A DNA stretch of 64,000 nt from the NCBI GenBank assembly GCA_911728435.2, contig OU452205.1:3214760-3278759 (forward strand). The letters are read 5' to 3'. Shown in pieces: positions 43,401 through 55,400 of the stretch; the stretch's first letter is position 1; every line of letters begins with the position of its first letter. The notes beneath the pieces were generated by a model. It did no database searches. It had not been told where the DNA came from and saw only the letters and a program-made list of their open reading frames with translations. This DNA is from Apoderus coryli (taxonomy: Eukaryota; Arthropoda; Insecta; Coleoptera; Attelabidae). A program made the position numbers and the translations under genes.

Positions 43401-46400
43401 GCTGTTGGCATATTCCAATAGTGGTCTGACATACGATTTATACAATTGCAATATTAGAGAGTTTGATCTCGATTTGAAAGCTCTCTGGATCAGATACCAC
43501 AGTCTATTAGCTTTCTTCACTGTGGCGGAAATATGGGCCTCCCACTTCAAATCCGCTGTTACTATGACACCAAGATCCTTCTGCTGATTTACAGATTTAG
43601 CGGCATTTCCATTGATGAAATATGGAGTCCTGGGATTATTAGCTCCAATGTGTAGTACCTGACACATCTCCAAATCCAAGTTCATCAACCAAACCGCCGA
43701 CCTGGACACTACCCCATCAATGTCGATCTGGAATTCATTATCGTCTCGCAGTGGGTTACAAAACAATTTGATGTCATCAGCAAAGAAGCTCATGTTTGAC
43801 GTGATGGTTCTTGTTAAGTCTGATATATATGCCAGAAAAAGCAATGGCCCCAGTACAGACCCCTGCGGGACACCACTCAAGACCGGCAATTTAGCGGATA
43901 ATGAACCATTCGCTCTAACTTGGAAAATTCTTTTTGTAAGAAACATCTCAATCCACCTCAGGAGTGCCCCCCGCACGCCGTAATGCTCCAATTTCAGCAA
44001 CAAACGAGCAAATGGCACTCTGTCGAATGCTTTCTCAAAATCCAGATACAACACATCCGTAGGCTGACCAACATCACTATGGCTGGTCCACACATTGAGG
44101 CATTCCAGAAGATTTGACTCCACCGATCTCATGGGCATAAACCCATGTTGTTCATTGGGAATAATATTTGATTCAACTAGAAATGAAGTCATATTTCTGG
44201 TAATGACTTTCTCCATAATAGGTCGATAATTTTCTGCAGCGAACTTGTCACCCTTTTTAAATATAGGTATCACGACAGCAGACAACCATTCCTCCGGTAG
44301 AGTGCCCATGTTGATGCACTTTTGCATTGACGTGGCCAATGGTCGTAATAATAATTCAATGCATCTCTGAAGAAACATCGGAGGAATTTCGTCCGGTCCA
44401 GGACTCGAGTCTTGCTTCTCCACTGCCTCCTTTATATCGGCGGTTATAAAATTAACGGTTGTTATTGACTGGTAGACTGGGGTAATACAGGTAAATTGTC
44501 CCTCGAGTCGTCGGTAAAAACACTACTGAACTGGTTAGCGAATGCATTGGCTATGTCAATTGGTCTAGCTATTGGTTCACCCGTAGTTTTTGCTTTCAGA
44601 GAGAAACTAGAAACGTTAGAATTTAGTGACCGTTTTAATAAATTAGGATGCAATATTAATTTCAACTTTAACTTACCCCAGTTCCATTCAATAAAATAGC
44701 GATACGTAAACAGTCCTAAGCAAAGTATCACCCATAACGTTGCCAAAACACTTGTTATTACAGTTAAAATCATAATTTCATTATAAATTTTCAATTAGTA
44801 TTGGTAAACATAAACAAACACTGCACAGTCGACATTTAATAGAAGAACGGTGATATCTGATTAATAACATAATTTTATTGTTTTTATTATCTATTTTTGA
44901 AATGTGTATGTGAGTAGGCACTTTTGCTTAGTATGACTTATTCAATTTTTAAGTTTCAGGTGAAACAATACCCAACATTATGTGTGTACAGGGCGATTAA
45001 ATGAATTAAAATTAAAACATTAAACTCTCACAACGAAAGTAAATACCTAATAATAGTGAATGTGACCGATTTAATTTTGTTTATTTATTTAAAATTATAT
45101 ATTTTTATGATTATAATAATATTAAGAACAATCACTGAGTATCAAGGAAATCGCATAGCTAAAATTGTAGGCATACTAAACAGAGATAAGATTAATCAAT
45201 TTAAATTGTAACTAATATTATACAGGGTGTCCAGTAAAATAACCATCACAGTTTGTCGTATAAAACAAATTCCTAAAGAGGCTTCTTAAGATGTACTCAG
45301 CAATTTACAGTTTCGACTCTAACTTTTGAACCAACCTATATAGGTCATTCAATAAGTCCGTAGGATGACATATACAATGTGTCCACGAATAGAGTTTGTC
45401 AAATTGTATTTAATTAAACTTGTTTATGTGTAAGGCGTTTCGACTCCTTGTATTTACAGTGTGTATATCATGGTTTTGTGGAAAATTCTTTAAATTTTTT
45501 GAATAAAAATACATACTTCATAAATGTATAGAGCGTATATCGTTAAATATTAAATTTCTGAAACACCCGCATACAACTCTGTCTGTCGGGAAGCCCAGCT
45601 ATGCATCTAATAATTCTTTTTTGCTTGACAAATATATCATGCGCCATGGTAGAGTCACCCCATAAAAATACCCCGTACCTCAGGCGCGACTCCACTTGAG
45701 CATAGTAAAGCATCAACAACTGACCCTGTTCCAAGACTGACTTCAGTGAGTTCATCAGATAAAAGGATGAATTTAACTGACCCACCACTCTCTCACAATG
45801 AAGCTTCCAGGTTAAACCGCTATCCATCCGAACACCCAAGAAATCCACATAACATGAGGCAGCAATCTCATCACCGCCAACTCTTACAGCAAGAGGTTGA
45901 CATGTGCTTGGTCTAGCACTAAACCTCATCAATTTCGTCTTTGATGAGTTAAAATAACGGCAATTTTTCTCGAAGAATGCGCAAAACTTCCGAGGAAGCA
46001 CAGCAGAATCCTCCTGAAGTTCATATGTTGAAACATTCGAAACAATGAAAGATATATCATCCGCAAAAGCTGTTAAAGGGACATCTGGAGTCACTGAGAA
46101 TATCTCATTAACGTAAAACACAATAGAGTTTAGAAGAGGAGAAACTTTTTTATTTGTCGATTTAGAAGAAAAAGTCATTCTTTATAAAACCGTCTGCTTG
46201 TGTCGAAACTACAATTTCAAATGCCAAATTTACGATTACTATACAGGGTATACCAAAAATAACATTTTTAATGATTTTGATTCTTTTGTTTTTTTTAATT
46301 TTATGAAAATATTTTCAAAACCGTGATTTATTACACCAATTGTGCAAAAAACACTAATAAACTTTTTTCTCAAAGTGGTTAATTTCATAGCTACTATTAA

Positions 46401-49400
46401 AATAATAAAATTAAAAAAAAACAAGGAAATCAAAATCATTAAAAACGTTATTTTTGATATACCCTGTATAGTAATCAGAAATTTCGTACTCGAAATTGCA
46501 GTTTTGACACAAGCATACGTTTTTATAAAGAATTACTTTTTCTTCTAAATCTACAAATACAAAAGTTTTTCTTCTTCCAAAGTCTATACAATGTGTCCAA
46601 TGTGTCCACGGATTTTGGAAGAGCAAAAACTTTTTTATTTGTAGATTTAGAAGAAAAAGTCATTCTTTATAAAAACGTCTGCTTGTGTCAAAACTACAAA
46701 TTCAAATACCAAATTTACGATTACTATACAGGGTATATCAAAAATAATATTTTTAATGATCTTGATTTTCTTGTTATTTTAATTTTATTATTTTAAAAGT
46801 AGCTATGAAAATAACCACTTTGAGAAAAAGGTTTATTAGTTCTTTTCGCACAATCGGTGTAATGAATCACGGTTTTGAAAATATTTTCATAAAATTAGAA
46901 AAAAAACAAAAAAATCAAAATCATTAAAAATGTTATTTTTGATATACCTGTATAGTAATCGTAAATTTGGTATTTGAAATTGTAGTTTCGACACAAGCAG
47001 ACGTTTTTATAAAGAATGACTTTTTCTTCTAAATCTACAAATAAAAAAGTTTTTCCTCTTCCAAACACTATCCGTGGACACATCATTACAAAAAAAAAAC
47101 AAAAAAATCAAAATCATTAAAAATATTGTCGTTCGACCGACGTTAATCTACACTAGCCCGGTGCCGCTCCAATTTGCCTAATAAGGTTGAAATCAACAGA
47201 CAACGAAGCCAGCAGGACAGCAGTGGGGGCTCCGTGATTTGTGTCAAATACCCTTCGGGACGTAATGAGGAACAGGGCCCATAAGGTGTTTGCGGTGGCT
47301 GAAGCCCCGAGACAAGCAGTCGCCTACGGTGTAGTCGCAGATACCAGAAGACACAAGCGTCCAAGATCCCAATTATGACCTTGATGAAATCAAGGGGAAG
47401 ACAGCACTTAAACTAAAAAGAAAAACGGTAAGTGTCCACAACAAGGAGAAAGCACATGCAACGGAAGATGGGCCAAACACCTCTAGAAGTCAACACAATA
47501 GACGAAATGGGAAGAGGATTTAAAACCCGAGCCTTACTACAAAGATAAGGAAGAGTCCCAAATTAAAAAAAATACATAAATGATCGATAGTTATCGCTAA
47601 GTAATCGGCCACGTGACAATGAACACTTTCGATGAGTTTTTCTGAATGCAATTAAAGTTGTAAGTTGGATTAGAATTATTTCGTGATCTTTGAGGTTAGG
47701 TTTCGTATAACAAACTGGGTAAATAATCACTAATCATGATAATTAATCGCATTTTAAATTCGATTAGTAAAATGGCTTCAGATTGCTAATCTGTCGATTA
47801 CTCATCGCAAAATTTTAGTGCATTCTGCACATCATTTGCTATCGGCGATGGCTCATCGATTTGCTTTTTTGAATGCCACTATGGCTTTCACAGCATTAAA
47901 GTAAAATATTATTAAGTCAATTTCCGATTATCAATTAAAAGTAAATTACAATCATTTTGTAGTAACACATGGCATAATTAAAAGTTTAATTAGATGCTAA
48001 GGAAAAAAAATTTCCGTATGATGCACACATTCTGTATGACACTGTATAATAAGCATTATTTTCACAATGTAGCCACAATAATAATTGATCTACATAGGTA
48101 TTTGCGCTTTGAAATACAAAATATTAAATCGCAGCAGTTTGCCTATAAGAAATCCCCATTAGTCGTGACTCGGCCTGTATTATAGGAAACCCTATATACA
48201 ATATACGTAATATACATTGGAAATTTTGTACTTAATAAGTTTATAATAATAAAAGCCCATAAAAATGTTCCGTTCTCATATTATTAAATTTATATTTTTA
48301 ACATTTAGAGCAGATAATGAACATGATCAAATATGCAAATATATTTTACAAGCCGAATAATAATTATTCCTTCACTCATGTGTTAAAAATCCCAGCATTG
48401 TTTTTTCGAATTCCATCGATAATTTTTTTGACGTAAAAAAAGTACACCGAATATTTCCCTCATGTGTGAAAACTCCCATGAAAATGAGTACAATTTTCGA
48501 AAAATTCTAGCGGTACCTAATTGCATCTACGGACTCGTGAAATTATAGGAAACACACAATTTATTGCAATTCTTCATTCTGATTTTGTAGTTTTAGTCCG
48601 AATACCTCAAGCGGAAACGCTTTGGACACATTTTAAAGTTGTTTTCATTCAAGTGGCTCTATTTTGAAGCATTTGACCCAATATATGGCACCTATTTTGA
48701 TCCACATGGTAAATTGTTCCTTGCTTGATGTTGAATTTGCGCAAATATTGAACCTAGTCAAGTCAAAGTCGTGCCCATTTTTAACAAGGATGAAATAAAT
48801 ATATCGTGAATTACAGAGGGATTTCCGTATTATCAGTTTTCTCAAAAATTTTAGAAAATGCATTCTACAAGGTGTTTCTAAAATAGGTGGTCAAAATTTG
48901 TGAGCGACTTGGGGACGTCGAATCATGAAAAAAACCTAAATTGTAATTTGCCGAAAAGTCCTTATTTACAAAGATACAGGGTGTTACAGATGACTGCCTG
49001 AGGACTATTTTTTTGAAATATTTTTGAAACGAGTAAAGATGAATTAATCAAATGTAGCAAAGTTATTCACCTTTTTAAATGTCGTAAACTGACATGAAAT
49101 TGAATAAAAAAGATGACCATAGGCGAGTAAACGGGGGGGACCGTTGCCTTGATTATAACCTAACTTTTTTTCCTTGTGACTTTTATTCCATTTGTGTCAA
49201 AAATGTGATAAAACATAGTTTTCTACATAAAAAAGGTTACTTGTTTTTTCTCGAAAAACTTAAAGCTTTTCGAGAAATTCGAGTTTGAAAATTTTAGGAC
49301 AAAACTGGTCCTTAGTACACAGCATTAATAAAATTTTGGAAAAGTTTTCGTTAGTGTTCCAATTTCGTTGTAATCGCCGGGTTTCTTGGTTATTAGTGAA

Positions 49401-52400
49401 GGTAGAAGATTCCTGTTTTCGCAATACCGTCCTACATTTTTCTCAAACTGTCAATGCCATCAACAAAATTTGCAGAGAATTTTTTGTTTCTGAGATAAAG
49501 TGCAATTTTCAAAATGTTGCATTTTCAGTCACCTCCTATATCTCAGCTCTCTGATGTCCTATTAGATAGGTGAAAACGAGTGCTAATAGAACTTTTTATG
49601 TATAATCCAGTGACGAAGTTATAATTTTTTCCGGAGGTACCGTTTTTGAGTTTTGATCCAAACTTATAATTCTTCTAATGGGACACCCTGTATATTTTAA
49701 TGTCATTAAATTGCATTATTTTTTCTCTTTGAAATGATATATAATAGTTGGTATTTTTTTATTTTTTAAAACGCCAAAAATTTTTAAAATAATAAAATTA
49801 ATATCCCATTTTCGTAGTTGCATAAGAGATTTTAAATAACAAATCCAGGGAATACATAAACGCTCTGTTATAGAGACTGGAAACAAACATAATATATTAA
49901 AAGCATAATTATTTTCATTAAAATAAGCCTAATTTTCAAATAATAATACATTTTACTAAAATATAATTAAATCAACGTTAATTCTGAACACTAACGACAC
50001 GCTAATGAAGCTTCTGAACTATACTTTACAAGGTAAGATGTTCATTACTTAAAATGAAAATGGTTCAAACACTAGTTAGGTATTTTGTATTAATTTTACA
50101 GATTTCCTGAAAGAAGGCAACCGAACAAAATAATGTTTTCTCGAACTAAATGCAATATGATTAATTTCGGGTCATTTTCGAAACCGAAATCAAAAACTTA
50201 TATCAAAGTGAACAGAAGAAAATCAGGAAATGGTTGTTCTAGAAGTGCATCAGCAGCACCGCAAAAGTCTTATAGAAAATTTTCTGAAGTAATCCATCTA
50301 TCGAGGAGTGAATGTTATTATTTGAATAAAACGACGTCTACTCCACAAAATGATCTTTATATATACGTTGAAATTCTTATTAGTTGCCAGACATGTTTCG
50401 GACTACACGTCCATCATCAGTGGCTAAGGAACCTTGTATAATATAGTTAAATGTGAGCGTTACACTTCATATGAAATTAACATAGAGATTTAAGGATTCC
50501 TTAAGCGACCGTACTGGTGGGCTCTTACCAGTTCACTTCAAATTTAACATTTTCCTCAAAGATGAGAAAAAAGAAGAAAAGACTAATGATACAAGTAGAA
50601 ATTATCTACAAAGTTCAATAATTTAAATCCATTTTATTTTTTATTTTCATTTTATTAATTTAACACCGACTTTCCAAAAAGTGATATTGTATAAACGTTC
50701 AAATCAAAAATCAATATAAAATCTCTATGCTAATTTCATATGAAGTGTAACACTCACATTTAACTATATTATACAAGGTTCCTTAGCCACTGATGATGGA
50801 CGTGTAGTCCGAAACATGTCTGGCAACTAATAAGAATTTTAACGTATATACTCGTATAAAGATCATTTTGTGGAGTAGACGTCGTTTTATTCAAATAATC
50901 TTATAGAAAAGTTGAAGAGAATATGGGCGTAGCGAAAACTCAAGAGCAATTTCTCGAAAACCTTTAAGTTTTTCGAGAAAAAAACAAGTATGCCTTTTTT
51001 ATGTAGAAAACTTTATTTTATCACATTTTTGACACAAATGGAATAAAAGACACAAGAAAAAAAAGTTAGGTTATAATTAAGGCAAGCGTTCCCCCCGTTT
51101 ACCCGCCTATGGTCATCTTTTTTATTCAATTTCATGTCAGTTTACGACACTTAACTATGTGAATAAATATGCTACATTTGATTAATTCATCTTTACTCGT
51201 TTCCAAAAGATTTCAAAAAAATGGTCATCAGGCAGTCATCTTTGTAAATAAGGACTTTTCGAAAAATTACAATTTAGGTTTTTTTCATGATTAGACGTCC
51301 CCAAGTCACTCACAATTTTTTTTTTTTTAGAAACACCTTGTATCTCGATTCCTTGTATGATTTTAAAGTGTATGGAGGAAAGCGATAAATTAGCAGTGCA
51401 CACACTATTGAACACAAATTCAATTTCCACTAAGAAAAAATTAAAATTTTATAATTTTTCCCTTTCGTTAATTTTACATTTTGTAAGCACAAGGCACACA
51501 CACATACACATTCAAAAATTGTTCACTGAACGACGTACTGTAAATTTGCACTAGTATTTTATTAAATTACACGATGTTTTACAATAATATCGTACTGTGG
51601 ACTTGGCCATCGACTAAAATTAGTTATTGATAATACTGGTCAAAGGTGTTCCTGACATTGCTAAGTGCTAAAACACTACATTGAAGCAAGCCAGTCAATA
51701 AATAAATAAACAATAATGTATATTAACGAGTTTTTTGCCATCATCGCTGCGTTTCATTCTTTTTTTAGATATTTTTAATATTTATATGTATGTATGTATA
51801 GTAAGTATATTATTTATTGTTGAAAACGCGGTTTTAACATATTTGAACGTAGGTAGTAGTAGCACGGTGTATTATTATTATTAAGGTGCAACGTGTGTAT
51901 CCTATGCAAAAGAATCCTTACTATATTACGATTGTAATCAGATATTTTTGTTTTGTATTATATTCTTCAAGTTTGTTTCGTTTGTACAGGATGTCCGCAC
52001 AGTTTTTATCGAGCTATATACCGGGTATTCCATTAAGGGTGGACTGGTAGCATATCTCAGGAAATAATAGTCGTAGGACAATGGGAAAAAAATTCTTTTA
52101 GGGAAATCGACAATGGGAAATCGCTGGAAATAGTTTTTTAGTTCCTAACTATACCGCTAGGGGGCGTAATAGATACAGTAATGCGAAAAATGCATTTTTA
52201 TTGAAAATTTCGCAATATAAGTTAGAAAAACAATACTACCATGGTAATGCTACTGAGATCCGGCATCTTTTTGGTGTATCACTTTTTATTGTAAGGCTTG
52301 AAATAAAGGCAGCAGGGAAGGACGAAATTTTACCTATGATAATGTGTATAACTTTGGTTTGGCTTAACCGAATTTATCAATCTAATTTTTGTTTAAGAAC

Positions 52401-55400
52401 TCAAGCCTGGCTGATGAAGAAAAACAATATTTTAAATCATAATTGTTTTTGGGGCTCCGCTAGATGGCGATATTTGCATCGCCTAAGGTTTTTTTGATTT
52501 TTCTTTAAAAACTTAAATGGAATGATACAAATATTTTATCAAAAATGAAAAGTAAATTGAATTTGCAACAAAAAAGTCCAAAACCGCACAGGAAAATCTT
52601 TATTCGTTTGAGAGTTATGGCCAAAAGAATGTTGTTCACCAAAATTCGTTGAAAAATCATGTATCTTTAATTTTCCGTGATCAAGAATGCCATGGGAAAT
52701 AAAGAAATAGGTTTAAACTTTATTAAACTGATAGTTTAACAAACAAAAAGAATTCATCTGTGTATTGAAAATAACGGCCAACATTTTGAGCATTTTTTGT
52801 AGCTATAGTAAATAGGTAGGTATGTATGGTATAGGTCTTTTTTTGTTGTTAATTTTTAAGAATTATGCATATGTTACTGAATGTTAAAAATTTGTACGTA
52901 TTTTATTATTAAAGTTTTAACTTTCAGAGTTTGTTAGAATTGGCTACCCAATAAATTGTAGTGTAAAAGTTTTTAAGTACGATTAGTATGGTCCCACTTG
53001 ATTGTAGAGAAAAATATTGAATGTACCAAAAAAGAGATTATCAAAAATACAAATTAATTGCACATTTTGAATGTTTAAAGTATTTAATAATCAACTTGAA
53101 TTACAATGTTATTTTGTAATAACGCAACTTTGTGTATCACCCCTATATAGTTAAAGAGGAGTTTGAAATGAAGGGAAATTTTCATCCAGTCCGCTTATTT
53201 TGGCCCGCAGATTAGATACACGACCAATTGTCTGCTGCCAGCTCTGATGAATCCAGGAACATCTTAGAATCAGAATTTCAGCAATATTGATATTATTGTA
53301 TGATATGATGAGTATAATGATTGAAAATAAGAGGATATTACATTGTTTCATTTTTTTGTAGACAATATTTATTAGGTATCTTCTTCAACAATAGTATTTA
53401 TTATTCAAAATTCTTAATTAATGATGCCCAAGCTCTTTTATTGTACTGTAATAGATTGTATTCATATATTTTTGTTGTACGAATAACCTTCAAAATGAAG
53501 AACAACAATGTATGAAGTGATTAACATATAGTATAGTGTGGCAAACGAATCTGTAACAGCGTAAGGAATTCGGACAAAAAAATCCGATTAAGTATCAAAT
53601 AGTAAAATCGATTTTTTACAATTACAAATAATAGTAATGAAAAAAGCTCAGCATTTTGATGTGATTGTTAGTTTTATTTTTCTTTAATAACTAAAATGTT
53701 TACCTCTGAATATTAAAATAGGGAAAAGAATTTATGATCTTCTGTAAAATCGGCAATACCACGCGAAATTGGTGTTTAGACGCCGCCTGAACGATCCAAA
53801 TTGGTGCGTTGTTGTTCAAGTCGCAATTGGTGGGAACTGAGTATCTTCCCGCAAATTTTTGCCGCTCCTCTTGGAATATCGGGTAATATTGAATCATCCA
53901 GTGGCAGAGTGGTGATATTCATACCTTTGTTGTCGTGTATGAGTATTATAAAATATTATATCAAATTATTATTATAGATTTAGTGTTCTGTTCCTTTATT
54001 GTTTTGTGATTTTGAACAATTTGCTGTTTTGCTACTTTGTTTCATTGTTTGTTAGTTATTACTAGTTTTATTATTTATTTTTTAAAATTTACTCGCAGAA
54101 AAACTCTTCTTCGGGAAACTCCCGAACAAAGTATTTTATTATTATTATTTGTTTTTGTATGACTTTACAATTGCCCAAGACCTGGATGACATCATCATCA
54201 ATATTACTGGGTTTGTTTATTTTTTTTACTAATCTGTCTAAAAAACAAGGCATTGGTTTTTTTCTTTGTTAGATGTTAGATTTAGATTGAACAAGTCACA
54301 AACCCCTCGCTCTCTTCACTCACGTTGTTTTTGTATATACGAGTATTTTATGAAGTTCTGCACTCAAAACCCCCCAAAATTAGTTTGTAAGAGTATTAGT
54401 TTTATAGTGTAAAAAGTAGTTAAGAGGGGAATCCGAAATGGTTACTTACAAAAATGTCCGATGGTGGCGCTAGTGAATCTCATTTCATTCCAAATTATTC
54501 ATTTCTTAACTTAGAGTAATTTTATAGAATATTTTAATACATTCTTCTCCTCAATAGGTGTCGCCAAAAACTAATACATAGTGGCACTAAAATGTCATAT
54601 TTCTATTTTGCGTAAATTATTTTCACATTCTTTTTTGTGCTAGTATTCTTATACGTTTGATGCTTATCTTCGCTTAGACTAGTTATAGTTATAATATAAT
54701 AGTATATTATACTATTATACATAAAAAGGATGAATGTAAAAAAACTGGTTTTATTTGCGATAAATAGTCAAGATTTTTAAATATTTTCACAAATTGATGA
54801 TTTTTGTGAAAACCGTAAAACATAGGTAAATGACACCTTAAAACGAATCCCAGTTATTTTTAAGGGACTATTAAAATACTCAAGTACAGGGTGTTCTATT
54901 TAAAAAACCAGAACTATGATAATACATACTTATCTCTTCTTTGGACCGCCCTGTATGCTTGCAGTGTTTTTCAAAATGTATTAGGTTAGCCTTGTTGTTT
55001 TAGTTTGTCAGTTTCAAAACTATGACATGTTTTTTTCATGCATCAAAGAGTGTCTTTCCTAATAGTATACAATGTGTCCAGAAACTAATGGACCAAGCGA
55101 AAGCCACAAATTCTAGAGCAGATTTCATGGCAATTCAACGCCAAACTTCTAATGCGAAATTGCTTCCGAAAGAAGTTATAGTTTTTAAAAGATGGCGGGT
55201 TAGCATAGGTTTTTTAAAGGTATCGCGAAAGGAGTGAAAGGTGACAAATATGTTTCCCTAAATAAAAGCATTCGTTAGCCATACACTGCTGAATTAAATT
55301 GCGAACTTAGGCGTCTAAACGGGTATCAACGGACATTTTTAATAAAAACTTCTTTTTCACTAACTTTTGGAGAATTCTGACATCATTCTTAGGAAATATG

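Larger units (their letters stand above)
50280..50898. mobile_element. Penelope-type inverted HHR element with 12-bp target duplication
   Basis: tcttatagaaaa occurs at 50268-50279 and 50899-50910. The arms (about 50315-50500 and 50725-50898) are close inverted copies of about 180 bp, each with an intact hammerhead core pointing outward from the centre. About 35 unpaired nucleotides precede the left arm. No ORF is seen. Confidence 0.7.
48868..51340. mobile_element. Foldback family A, copy 3 (complete ends)
   Basis: Both tips read CAAGGTGTTTCTAAAA and are flanked by TA. The arms (about 48868-49340 and 50940-51340) are inverted copies with the same blocks as the other family members. The 1.6 kb loop contains an HHR foldback (50280-50898) and unidentified DNA. 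No transposase is seen. Confidence 0.8.

Noticed and set aside
50133..50441. Plus-strand frame beginning MFSRTKCNMINFGSFSKPKS
   Set aside because: The frame runs from unidentified DNA across the insertion border at 50280 into the hammerhead arm, so it cannot be one natural gene. The part before 50280 remains unidentified.
53700..53935. Two overlapping minus-strand frames that both look protein-like
   Set aside because: Both are short and neither matches a known family. No splice support was found. Probably chance within a TIR element.
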